Positions 25,154 through 32,764 of a DNA stretch of 61,345 bases are shown piece after piece (the first letter of the stretch is position 1; every line of letters begins with the position of its first letter). The notes beneath the pieces were generated by a model. The model searched no databases. It saw nothing but the letters and a program-made list of their open reading frames with translations, and was not told the DNA's origin. The position numbers and the translations under genes are program-made. The stretch spans positions 1 to 61,345 of the forward strand of contig PLUM01000028.1 in the NCBI GenBank assembly GCA_003165465.1, written 5' to 3'. Source of the stretch: Acidobacteriota bacterium (GTDB lineage Bacteria > Acidobacteriota > Terriglobia > Acidiferrales > UBA7541).

Positions 25154-25953
25154 TTCACACCTTTCAACGAAAGAAGGTACGCCTCCAGGTCGGCCAGCTC
25201 CTGGGCGCTGAACTTATCTCTATACGATGGCATGGGCGTCGTTCGGAGGACGGCAAATTCGCGCAGGTCGGCTTTCGTGAGCGAGACCAGACGCTCGTGC
25301 TCGTCCACGAGTTGCACCGTGTACGTGTCTTCGTTCAAGCGGCGGCCGTTGATAATTTTGCCGTCCTTGGTCACCGCGCGCACCGGGCGATTGACCGGCA
25401 GCATCGAGCCGGCCGGATCGACCAGCGTCCGGTGCAAAAGCTCGGCGGTGCGGAGCGCGCCAACGTCTCCCAGGTCGGGAGCGAAGCGCGGGCCTTTGCC
25501 GTTGACCGCATGGCAGCTCGCGCAGTTGCCCGCGCCCGCGAACAGGGACTGCCCGCTACCCGCGTTGCCAACCAGGAGGCCTTTAGCGTCAAAGCTGCTC
25601 ATGTTGCGAAGATAGGAGACGATGCCGGTAAGTTCCGATGCGCCAAACGCGAAGGGCTGCATCGCGGTGCCGGGAACGCCCGTGGTGATGGTGGCCCGCA
25701 GATCGTTGTCGGAGACGACGCGCTTGAAGACGCCGGCGCGGAAGTTGACGCCGGGAATCAGATCGCCCGATGTGCCGTGGCAAGCGGTGCATTGGTTGGC
25801 AAAAATTTGCGCGCCGTATTGAATGTCGGATTGAAAATATTCCGGGGCGCGGTCCTGCCCCTGAGCGTGCGCGGCCGATCCATGAAGGACAAACACGGCG
25901 CACACGATTGCCCACGACAGCAGCGCGCGTAAAGACACCCACCGATGTTTCAC
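25150..25953 (-). CDS. Dihaem cytochrome c, electron acceptor of the PQQ dehydrogenase
   Basis: A secreted protein of about 267 residues with two class-I haem sites, CTACH and CASCH, about 90 residues apart. Likely sixth ligands are Met residues in GTAMQPF and TTPMPSYRDKF. I chose GTG 25953 because it gives a compact signal peptide (KHRWVSLRALLSWAIVCAVF); a TTG six codons earlier (25971) is also open. The last codon and stop overlap the dehydrogenase start (ATGA, 25150-25153), so the two are translationally coupled. The C-terminal half (TKDGKIINGRRLNEDTYTVQ, then KADLREFAVLRTTPMPSY) matches a Planctomycetes/Acidobacteriota cytochrome domain with a conserved beta segment before the last helix. 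Role: accept electrons from PQQ and pass them to the respiratory chain. Confidence 0.87.
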   Translation of the reverse strand: MKHRWVSLRALLSWAIVCAVFVLHGSAAHAQGQDRAPEYFQSDIQYGAQIFANQCTACHGTSGDLIPGVNFRAGVFKRVVSDNDLRATITTGVPGTAMQPFAFGASELTGIVSYLRNMSSFDAKGLLVGNAGSGQSLFAGAGNCASCHAVNGKGPRFAPDLGDVGALRTAELLHRTLVDPAGSMLPVNRPVRAVTKDGKIINGRRLNEDTYTVQLVDEHERLVSLTKADLREFAVLRTTPMPSYRDKFSAQELADLEAYLLSLKGVK

Positions 25954-26109
25954 GGAAAGCCCCCCGCTCAAATTAAATTTTTATCTCTGAAGAGCAGCAC
26001 TATTTCGAGACGCAAAATATACACCGGACCGGCGCTCATTAGAAAGCCGGTAATCCAGTTTGTGTTCGCGGCGCGGGCTTTACAGGCCGCGGAAAAAAGT
26101 CCCCCGCCG

Positions 26110-26200
26110 TTTTGTCATTCCGAGCGGAGCGAGGAATCTCTCTTTCTTTTCCCGGGCGTGGATCGAAGAGAGATTCCTCGCTTCGCTCAGAATGACAAAA
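26110..26200. repeat. Intergenic palindrome, family C (TTTTGTCATTC)
   Basis: TTTTGTCATTCCGAGCGGAG and its inverted counterpart CTTCGCTCAGAATGACAAAA flank a spacer with AGGAATCTCTC/GAGAGATTCCT, which also pairs, so nearly the whole 90 bases can fold into one hairpin. It lies between the amidohydrolase stop and the cytochrome gene. Elements with this core are familiar as abundant dispersed repeats in Acidobacteriota. Confidence 0.88.
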
Positions 26201-26234
26201 TAGACTATTTTTTCCGTGTCGTCGTGCGTTGCAC

Positions 26235-27326
26235 TCACGCGCTCTTGAGCCGCGGAAACATTTCCAGGGCGTTTCCGCGCTCGATGGCCTGAAGATCTCC
26301 GGTTTTCAATCCAACTCCGCTCAGCCCTTTGGCAACTTCCGCCGCGCTCGCGAACGGAAAATCGGTGCCGAACAGAATCTGTGAGACGGGCATCAGCTTC
26401 AGCAGCGCCGGCCACGGATACTCGCTGTAGAAAGATGCGGTGTCCACAAACAGTTTTTGCACTTCGTGAAGCAGTCCGTTCGGCAGGCGCTGCGCCATAT
26501 CGGGCCGCGCCGCAAGCGCCGCGAAGCGCGTCATCAGGTAGGGCATGGTTCCGCCGCCGTGCGAAAAAACGAAGCGGATGTCCGGATACCGCGAAGTGGC
26601 GCCGCTGAATAGAAGACTCGCGATGGCGCGCGTCGTCTCCGTTCCCAACTCGATCAGTCCAGGCGCAAGATCCGGCTGCAGGTCCTTGCAGCACTCGGCT
26701 TTCACGGGATGGAAGAAGACCACGGCCTTGCGCCGGTTGAGTTCGCTCATCACCGGAGCGAACGCGGGATCGCTGGGATATTTTCCCTGGTAGCTGGTCA
26801 TCAGGCACACTCCGTCGGCCTTGAGCGTGTCCTGGCTGTATTCGATCTCGCGCAGGCAGCCATCCACGTCGGGCAACGGCACGGTGGAAAACATGCCGAA
26901 GCGGCCTGGATGATCGGACATCAGGCGCGCGCCGTAGTCGTTGCACTCTCGCGCGAGTTTTCGTGCCGCTTCGTTATCGCCAAACCACACGCTCGGCTCG
27001 CTGGTCGAAACCATGGCCGTGGCCACGCCGCTCTTGTCCATGTCTTCGACGGATTTGCTGGGGGTCCATTGCTCGAGCGGGCGCTGGTTCGTTTTCCGCG
27101 CGGATATGGCGGCGATGAATCCAGGCGCTGAAAAGTGGTGGTGCGTGTCAATCCGATAGGGCCGCCCGGGAACAGCAGTTGGCGCCTGCGCCCGCAGGAA
27201 AGCATCTGGAAGAGCCGCAGCGGCGCCCAGCGCGCCCAAACCGGCAAGGAATTTCCGCCTGGCTACGCCGGTTAAAAGGTGCGGCCCGTCTTTTTCTATT
27301 CTGTGATCATGGATTTTGGTTTTCAT
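26235..27326 (-). CDS. Tat-exported amidohydrolase (ACMSD-like metal-dependent hydrolase/decarboxylase)
   Basis: A 363-residue TIM-barrel protein. The N-terminus carries a twin-arginine signal (ARRKFLAGLGALGAAAALP, about residues 22-40). Metal ligands are visible as D60-T-H62-H-H64, then His in VVFFHPVK, His in FVFSHGGGTMPYL and Asp in ILFGTDFPFA, the pattern of amidohydrolase_2/ACMSD enzymes that hydrolyse or decarboxylate aromatic-derived acids. No strong ribosome site is seen before ATG 27326. It stands alone but adds to the group of exported catabolic enzymes in the first 27 kb. Confidence 0.85.
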   Translation of the reverse strand: MKTKIHDHRIEKDGPHLLTGVARRKFLAGLGALGAAAALPDAFLRAQAPTAVPGRPYRIDTHHHFSAPGFIAAISARKTNQRPLEQWTPSKSVEDMDKSGVATAMVSTSEPSVWFGDNEAARKLARECNDYGARLMSDHPGRFGMFSTVPLPDVDGCLREIEYSQDTLKADGVCLMTSYQGKYPSDPAFAPVMSELNRRKAVVFFHPVKAECCKDLQPDLAPGLIELGTETTRAIASLLFSGATSRYPDIRFVFSHGGGTMPYLMTRFAALAARPDMAQRLPNGLLHEVQKLFVDTASFYSEYPWPALLKLMPVSQILFGTDFPFASAAEVAKGLSGVGLKTGDLQAIERGNALEMFPRLKSA

Positions 27327-27389
27327 TGAGCGCTAACGTACACCGGGTTGCCCACTACGTGCAATCTTCTAGCCCTACTCTGTAATGGG

Positions 27390-27824
27390 CTATTCTAAAT
27401 CTCCAGAAATTCGCTTCGGTCCATTCAACCGGGTCAATATTGGCCCACGTTCAAAATGAATTTGCATGCCATCGGAGATAACCTTCTTGGTGCCTTCGTC
27501 GAGGGGTAACGCACACCAAGTTTCGTCTGTAAAACCATACTCGACCTCAAGACCGCCCGAATACCAGACGCGCAATGAGGTGACCTTGCCATAGTTCTCT
27601 AATTGCTGGCGGCTGATCGTTCCAAAGTATTGTGTCCATCGCGTGTCATGCAGATATATCTCTGGGTTTCTGGCAACAATCACCAAATCTATGTCAGAAC
27701 CGGCAGTGCCCTCATTTCGGGCATATGAGCCGAGTAGAGCAACGGCCAGAATGTCGGGTTGACTGGCGGCCCAACTGCTGAACTCGCTCAAGAACTGATG
27801 GACTTGCTGCTGACTGACAGTCAA
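27390..27824 (-). CDS. Nucleotidyltransferase-fold protein (MNT/ANT type)
   Basis: A 144-residue protein with the polymerase-beta-like motif GSYARNEGTAGSDIDLVIV (residues 32-50): the G-S, followed by the two metal-binding Asp of S-D-I-D-L. A third acidic residue may be in GLEVEYGF. The start is TTG 27824 with GAGG at good spacing; no ATG exists in the first 100 codons of the frame. Family members include aminoglycoside nucleotidyltransferases and the MNT antitoxins of HEPN/MNT pairs. No HEPN gene is next to it, so it appears solitary. Substrate unknown. Confidence 0.75.
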   Translation of the reverse strand: MTVSQQQVHQFLSEFSSWAASQPDILAVALLGSYARNEGTAGSDIDLVIVARNPEIYLHDTRWTQYFGTISRQQLENYGKVTSLRVWYSGGLEVEYGFTDETWCALPLDEGTKKVISDGMQIHFERGPILTRLNGPKRISGDLE

Positions 27825-27948
27825 TCGAACCTCGACGGGATCCAGTAACGATGGCCCCCCATTTCGAAGTTGCCCGCTACCGCCCCAAGCTGATTGAATG
27901 AGCGCAGAACCCGCTCACGAAAGTAAAGTGGCAGTGAAAAGAATCCGG

Positions 27949-28833
27949 TCAGCAGTTACACCGAATGGCAAACTCGCGCTCGCGTCCGACGAGAGATTCG
28001 CCGCGCTCATGATGAGCGTCGCGATGCGCCATGACGATCTTCAAGCCGCCGTTGCGATACAGATTGCTAACTTCCTCTTCCCAAGCGCGGCTACCGTCCG
28101 GCGACCATGGAAAAGGCAGCGATTTGATGTGCCACGGCTGCCCGTCAAAATCGGGAGCCAGCTTGAGAGCGCTGCGCAGAATTTCGCGCTGCTGTTCGGC
28201 TTCATGAGGTTTGCCTGCGGGGCAGCCGAGCGGAAAATCCAGAAAGCACGTTCGCGGAGGCTTGGCTTCTTCGGCGGCTTCCAGCAGCACGCTCATGCTC
28301 AACGTGGGAAGCCCGCGCGCCTCGAGCGCCCGCGCAATGATGGTCGTGGCGCGATGGCAGGCCGGGCAAAATGGGAAGAGGAAAACAAGGTCGACGCCTT
28401 GCGCATCGTAAATCTGCTTGATGGCCGGAACCGTTTTTTCGACCAGCTCCGTATAGCGTTGAATCGATCCAACCATCGAAACAGCGGTGTGCGCGAGCCG
28501 CTGGAACGCGCCCTCGGCCTCCAGTTCCTTCATGCGTTCCAGAGGAAACGCCACGTTGAGATCCTCGACTGCCCACTTTCGCACTTTGGTTTTGTGCGCC
28601 ACCACAAGCCGTGACATGGGCGTGTCGCGGTGAATCAGGCGAAACGAAATGTCCTCGGTCTCTCCCAGCGCCGGATCCTCGGGCAATTGCGCGCCACAAC
28701 TGGCGAACAGGCCAATCGTGGACTCGGCGATGGGTTTTCGAAGGGGAGTCAATCCAGGAGGATCGAATACGGGCCTATTTTCGAATTTCCGTCCGGTCAC
28801 TTCTTCAAAAAGCCGTGAATAGCTGTAAGGCAT
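27949..28833 (-). CDS. GrdB/PrdB-like reductase B subunit with Cys replacing selenocysteine
   Basis: A 294-residue cytoplasmic protein. ATG 28833 has GGAG six bases upstream and removes a 17-residue unlikely extension. The body (ESTIGLFASCGAQL, then RLVVAHKTKVRKWAVEDLNV and FPLERMKELEAEG) follows the glycine/sarcosine/betaine/D-proline reductase B family. At the site where clostridial members carry Sec, this one reads FPFCPACH (C156 and C159), so it does not require selenium. No grdA, grdC or prdA partner is nearby, so the clostridial Stickland reaction is unlikely. A thiol-redox or reductase role is the most that can be inferred. Confidence 0.72.
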   Translation of the reverse strand: MPYSYSRLFEEVTGRKFENRPVFDPPGLTPLRKPIAESTIGLFASCGAQLPEDPALGETEDISFRLIHRDTPMSRLVVAHKTKVRKWAVEDLNVAFPLERMKELEAEGAFQRLAHTAVSMVGSIQRYTELVEKTVPAIKQIYDAQGVDLVFLFPFCPACHRATTIIARALEARGLPTLSMSVLLEAAEEAKPPRTCFLDFPLGCPAGKPHEAEQQREILRSALKLAPDFDGQPWHIKSLPFPWSPDGSRAWEEEVSNLYRNGGLKIVMAHRDAHHERGESLVGREREFAIRCNC

Positions 28834-29030
28834 CGTCGCTCCAGACAGCAACATTATCACGCATATTGGCAAATTAAATTGCACAACTGCCCGGACTGCT
28901 GGCCAGAATATAGCGCCTTGCGGACATGTTCGCGCGGCGGCAAGATGTTTCAGCTACGATTTGCGCAAAGTCCGGGGAGACCTCGATCTTCGGGCATTAC
29001 GGATTGCACTCGCGCTGAAGAGGACTCGGG

Positions 29031-31019
29031 ATGAACAAAAGATTGCTCTGGGTTGTGGCGGCGCTGGCGTTATGGCCCGCTCGTTCCGCATTGATCTCGG
29101 GGCAGGAAAAGCCCGCTGGCGATCACCGCCGCAATATCGTGATTTTCGTTTTCGATGGATTGAGAGCCGGGTCCGTTAATGCGGTCGATTCACCTACGAT
29201 GTTTTGGATTCGAAATCATGGCGTGAGCTTTGCAAATAGCCACTCGCTTTTCCCGACCTTCACAACCGCGAATGCTTCAGCAATCGCCACGGGGCATTAC
29301 CTAGGCGACACCGGCGATTACAGCAATCAGATTTATATCGGGCACCCGGTATTCCAGGACGGCAACTTCGGACGGCCGCCTGGAAGCTACGCGCCGTACG
29401 TCGAAAATAATCGAGTGCTTGGTGATCTGGACGCCCAATTCAACGGGAACTATTTAAACGAGGAAACGTTGCTCGCCTCGGCGCGCACGCATGGGTTCAA
29501 CACAGCCGCGGTCGGAAAAATGGGCCCCACTGCGATCCAGGATGTAAGTCAGTTGAATCCTGTGCATGGCGGATTCGCGATTCCCGAGACGATCATTATC
29601 GATGACGGGACGGGCACTCCCGATGGAGTGCCGCTTGCCCCGGAGGTGTCTTCCGCTCTCGTGAACACGGGGCTTCCCACAACCGCTCCTGCGCGCATCC
29701 AGCCACCGGGAAACAACACGACCCCTGGAACCAAGGATCCAAATTCCGTCCAGCAAGCGTATTTTGCGGACGCCACATCCAAAATAATCTTGCCGATGTT
29801 CGTGAAAAGTGGAAAACCGTTCGCGCTGCTCTACTGGTCGCGCGATCCGGATGGAACGCAGCACTTTCAAGGCGATAGTTTGAACAACCTCATCCCGGGC
29901 ATCAACGGGCCGACTTCGAAAGCCGCGCTGAAAAATGCCGACAACAACCTGAAGCAAATCCTCGACTACATCAACAGCGATCCCCGGTTGGCCGCGAACA
30001 CGGATATTTTTTTGACCGCCGATCACGGCTTCGCGACGATCAGCAAGCATGATATCGACGCCGCGGGTCACGCCACGATGAGCTACGCAGCAGAGTGGAT
30101 CTATAAGGACGCCCAGGGCCGGCAAGAGGTCAACACCGGATTTCTGCCGGTGGGCTTCGTTTCCATCGATCTCGCGCATGAATTGGGGCTTCCGCTCTTC
30201 GATCCCGACAGCCAGATCGATGGTCCAGACGGCAAGAAAATGTTTGAACCGGTGGACCCCACCGCCGCTCGGCAACTCCCCAACATGCGCCAGCACCCTG
30301 TTGGCGGCAACGGATTAATTGGCGGCACGGGTCGGATTGCGAATGAAACGGATGCGAAAGTCGTCGTCGCCGCCAACGGCGGCTCCGATCTGATCTATCT
30401 GCCCGCGCACGATCCGGACTTGGTAAAGAGGATCGTCGCCTTCCTCGCTCGGCAGGATTATGTGGGCGGGATATTCGTCAACGACGAGTACAAGAATGTG
30501 CCTGGGGCTTTGCCCTCAAGCTCGATTCGCCTGATCGGTTCGTCCCTAACTCCTTCGCCAACCATTGCCGTCACTTTTAAGACTTTTCCCGCGGATCCAA
30601 AGGAGCCGATAATGAGCGACGTGCAGATCACGGATTATTTTCTGCAGCAGGGCCAGGGGATGCACGGCAGTTTTGGAAGAGCGAATACGTTCCAATTCAT
30701 GGCGGCGTTTGGACCGGATTTCAAGACTCAGTTCGTCGATCAAGCCCCGGTAAGCAACGCGGACATTGCGCCCACGTTTGCCAAAATTCTTGGATTTGAT
30801 GTCGCCAGCAACGGCAAGCTGAAGGGACGCGTATTGCAAGAAGCCCTGGCAGGCGGTCCATCATCGGTTCCTTTCGAGCGCCGAACCGCTATTTCGGAGA
30901 ATGCGGTCAACGGCATGGCAACCATCCTGATGTATCAGCAAATAGCGAAGCAAGTTTACTTTGACCAGGCATGTTTCAAGAACTCATCCGCCGCCAAGTC
31001 CCGGAATAAGTGTCCCTAG
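29031..31019 (+). CDS. Secreted alkaline-phosphatase-superfamily phosphodiesterase (NPP-like)
   Basis: A 662-residue exported enzyme with a signal peptide (residues 1-25). The superfamily's first metal ligand is in IVIFVFDGLRAGS (about 36-48), the nucleophile Thr region is FPTFTTANASAIATGHY (about 74-90), and later ligands are in the D-x-x-x-H type stretch SRDPDGTQHFQGD and TADHGFATI. This is the nucleotide pyrophosphatase/phosphodiesterase layout. A C-terminal portion after about residue 400 has long loops not typical of bacterial NPPs. AGAGGA lies upstream of ATG 29031. It is divergent from the GrdB-like gene and convergent with the glycosyltransferase. Confidence 0.82.
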   Translation: MNKRLLWVVAALALWPARSALISGQEKPAGDHRRNIVIFVFDGLRAGSVNAVDSPTMFWIRNHGVSFANSHSLFPTFTTANASAIATGHYLGDTGDYSNQIYIGHPVFQDGNFGRPPGSYAPYVENNRVLGDLDAQFNGNYLNEETLLASARTHGFNTAAVGKMGPTAIQDVSQLNPVHGGFAIPETIIIDDGTGTPDGVPLAPEVSSALVNTGLPTTAPARIQPPGNNTTPGTKDPNSVQQAYFADATSKIILPMFVKSGKPFALLYWSRDPDGTQHFQGDSLNNLIPGINGPTSKAALKNADNNLKQILDYINSDPRLAANTDIFLTADHGFATISKHDIDAAGHATMSYAAEWIYKDAQGRQEVNTGFLPVGFVSIDLAHELGLPLFDPDSQIDGPDGKKMFEPVDPTAARQLPNMRQHPVGGNGLIGGTGRIANETDAKVVVAANGGSDLIYLPAHDPDLVKRIVAFLARQDYVGGIFVNDEYKNVPGALPSSSIRLIGSSLTPSPTIAVTFKTFPADPKEPIMSDVQITDYFLQQGQGMHGSFGRANTFQFMAAFGPDFKTQFVDQAPVSNADIAPTFAKILGFDVASNGKLKGRVLQEALAGGPSSVPFERRTAISENAVNGMATILMYQQIAKQVYFDQACFKNSSAAKSRNKCP

Positions 31020-31156
31020 CAACGATACGCCGACTCCGCCGGTAAGCCAGCCACCCGCAATTGCCAAACCAGCCGCCGGCGGAGCATGTAATGGGACCGG
31101 CATTCTCCGATACCGAGCGCGCATCCACGGAAAAGGCCCGGAAGGATTGCCGCGCG

Positions 31157-32515
31157 TTAATTTTCGGCGGGAATCGAAAGCGCGGGAGATGGAACCTTCG
31201 AGCGAATGAATGACGCGACCCAATTCACGGCTTCCACCGCCGCATACGCCATGAGCAACACCATAAGGGGCTCGATAATGTGGCGGAAACGCACCTGGCT
31301 GGACGTCACGTAATACGGCAAGGGGTATAGCAGTATCGCGCCAAAGAACATTTGCCAGGCATGCAGCTTTTGGCTGTGCGCGACCAGCAGCGCGGGCAGC
31401 AACAGAAACGAAAAGACGCCAAAGCTCGAAGGCACCCAGTACCAGGCGACTCTGTTGCGATAGCCCATGGCGCTTCCATCCCAAAAGTAAAGGATGCGCT
31501 TGGCGATTAGCGTCATGAATTCCATGGGATACTCGCGCATAAATTGAACCGCCGCTTTCTGATCGTTCTGGATGTAACCGATTTCGCCCAGCGTCTTGTA
31601 TTTCGCGTACTCCCTCGGATTGCCCGTGGGATGAAAGCCGCCCCATCCGCGTCCAAAACTATTATGGTAATTTCCCACGCCAAGCTCAAAACCGAAATTG
31701 CTGCGCAGAAAAACCCACTGCCTGAATACGGCGCGGTTGCGGATCATCCAGGGAGAAACCATCACGGCGCACGTCAGAATCGCGAGCAGCGCTGGTTTCA
31801 GCCATTCCTTCTTGCTCAGGTACAGGGTGTAGCAGCACCATGCGTAGAAGGGTGGGAGAAGCAAGGCGAGGGCTGGATTGACCAGCAGCGCGAAGCCCGA
31901 AAGCGCTCCAAACCCAATCCATGCCTTCCGCGTGCGCGCTTCCGACAACCACAGCGCATACCAGAAAAGAAGAGCGGCGAGCAGCGCGCTCAAACTGGTC
32001 TCCCAGATCCAGGTGACACTCCATTTGCTGAACCAGGGAAACAGAATCCATGCCCAGGCCGCCCAAAGCCCGGCGCGCCTTCCCACGGTGCGATTGGCAA
32101 TTCCAAGAATCGGGATCACGGTAAGCGCGGAAATCAATCCCTGGATGACGAATATGCATGCCGTCGAGGCCTGCGTCATGATCCCGAAGATGCGAAGGAC
32201 GAGCGAGAAGAAATAGGGATAGGCGGGCGCGATCCAGGCTGTCGGCCCGGTGTATTCACTGCCGAAGGGCGAGCTAAAACCCTGCCCCTTCGCGATCGAT
32301 GCCGCGATATTCCCAACTTCGCCATAACTGCAGTAGTCGTCCATTCCGCTAAGCCGGTAGGTATGAAACACCAGCAGAAAAAAAAGGCGCACGGCAAAAG
32401 CGGCGAAGACCATCCAGAAAAGCGTGGCCCGTCCCCAAAATCGCACACCAGGAGATTCGACAGAATCGACATGCCCGGGAGACTGCCGATCTTCTCTCCG
32501 TTCCGCGGTTGTCAT
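31157..32515 (-). CDS. GT39-type membrane glycosyltransferase (dolichyl-phosphate-mannose/ArnT-like)
   Basis: An integral inner-membrane protein of 452 residues. I chose ATG 32515 because GGAAGGG precedes it; an upstream extension to 32590 is less likely. There are about eleven hydrophobic segments, the first at residues 30-50 (FWMVFAAFAVRLFFLLVF), followed directly by a periplasmic loop with the acidic pair GMDDYCSYGEVG, the signature of GT-C enzymes that use polyprenyl-phosphate sugars. Later loop features include VGNYHNSFGRGWGG. The family transfers a sugar from a lipid carrier to protein or lipid A-like acceptors. No neighbouring glycan genes are seen. Confidence 0.8.
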   Translation of the reverse strand: MTTAERREDRQSPGHVDSVESPGVRFWGRATLFWMVFAAFAVRLFFLLVFHTYRLSGMDDYCSYGEVGNIAASIAKGQGFSSPFGSEYTGPTAWIAPAYPYFFSLVLRIFGIMTQASTACIFVIQGLISALTVIPILGIANRTVGRRAGLWAAWAWILFPWFSKWSVTWIWETSLSALLAALLFWYALWLSEARTRKAWIGFGALSGFALLVNPALALLLPPFYAWCCYTLYLSKKEWLKPALLAILTCAVMVSPWMIRNRAVFRQWVFLRSNFGFELGVGNYHNSFGRGWGGFHPTGNPREYAKYKTLGEIGYIQNDQKAAVQFMREYPMEFMTLIAKRILYFWDGSAMGYRNRVAWYWVPSSFGVFSFLLLPALLVAHSQKLHAWQMFFGAILLYPLPYYVTSSQVRFRHIIEPLMVLLMAYAAVEAVNWVASFIRSKVPSPALSIPAEN

Positions 32516-32678
32516 GGTGTCGAATTCCCTTCCGCTGCGCGTCCTCTTCTCACAAGGAGCGGCATCGTTATACAAAGAAAACGATACCATCCGGCAAGAT
32601 CATCGCCAATTGCCCGGTGAGATTCGTGTAGCTTGCCAGGCAATAGGCCATCGCCCGCCAGCCCGATGTGGAGGCACT

Positions 32679-32695
32679 TCTGAAACTGTTTCAGA
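32679..32695. promoter_or_regulatory. Perfect inverted repeat upstream of the glycosyltransferase
   Basis: TCTGAAAC-T-GTTTCAGA is an 8-bp perfect inverted repeat in the 249-base gap between the ferredoxin-flavoprotein stop and the glycosyltransferase start. It could be an operator for the latter or a terminator stem for the former; no T-run follows on the minus strand. Confidence 0.35.
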
Positions 32696-32764
32696 TCTCT
32701 TCATGGATGATCGGGACGACAACCAAACTTGCTGTGGATTGGGAGGATTCGCGTTCCGGAGCAA

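Noticed and set aside
27390..27824. HEPN/MNT toxin-antitoxin pair
   Set aside because: The nucleotidyltransferase is present but no HEPN gene lies next to it on either side.
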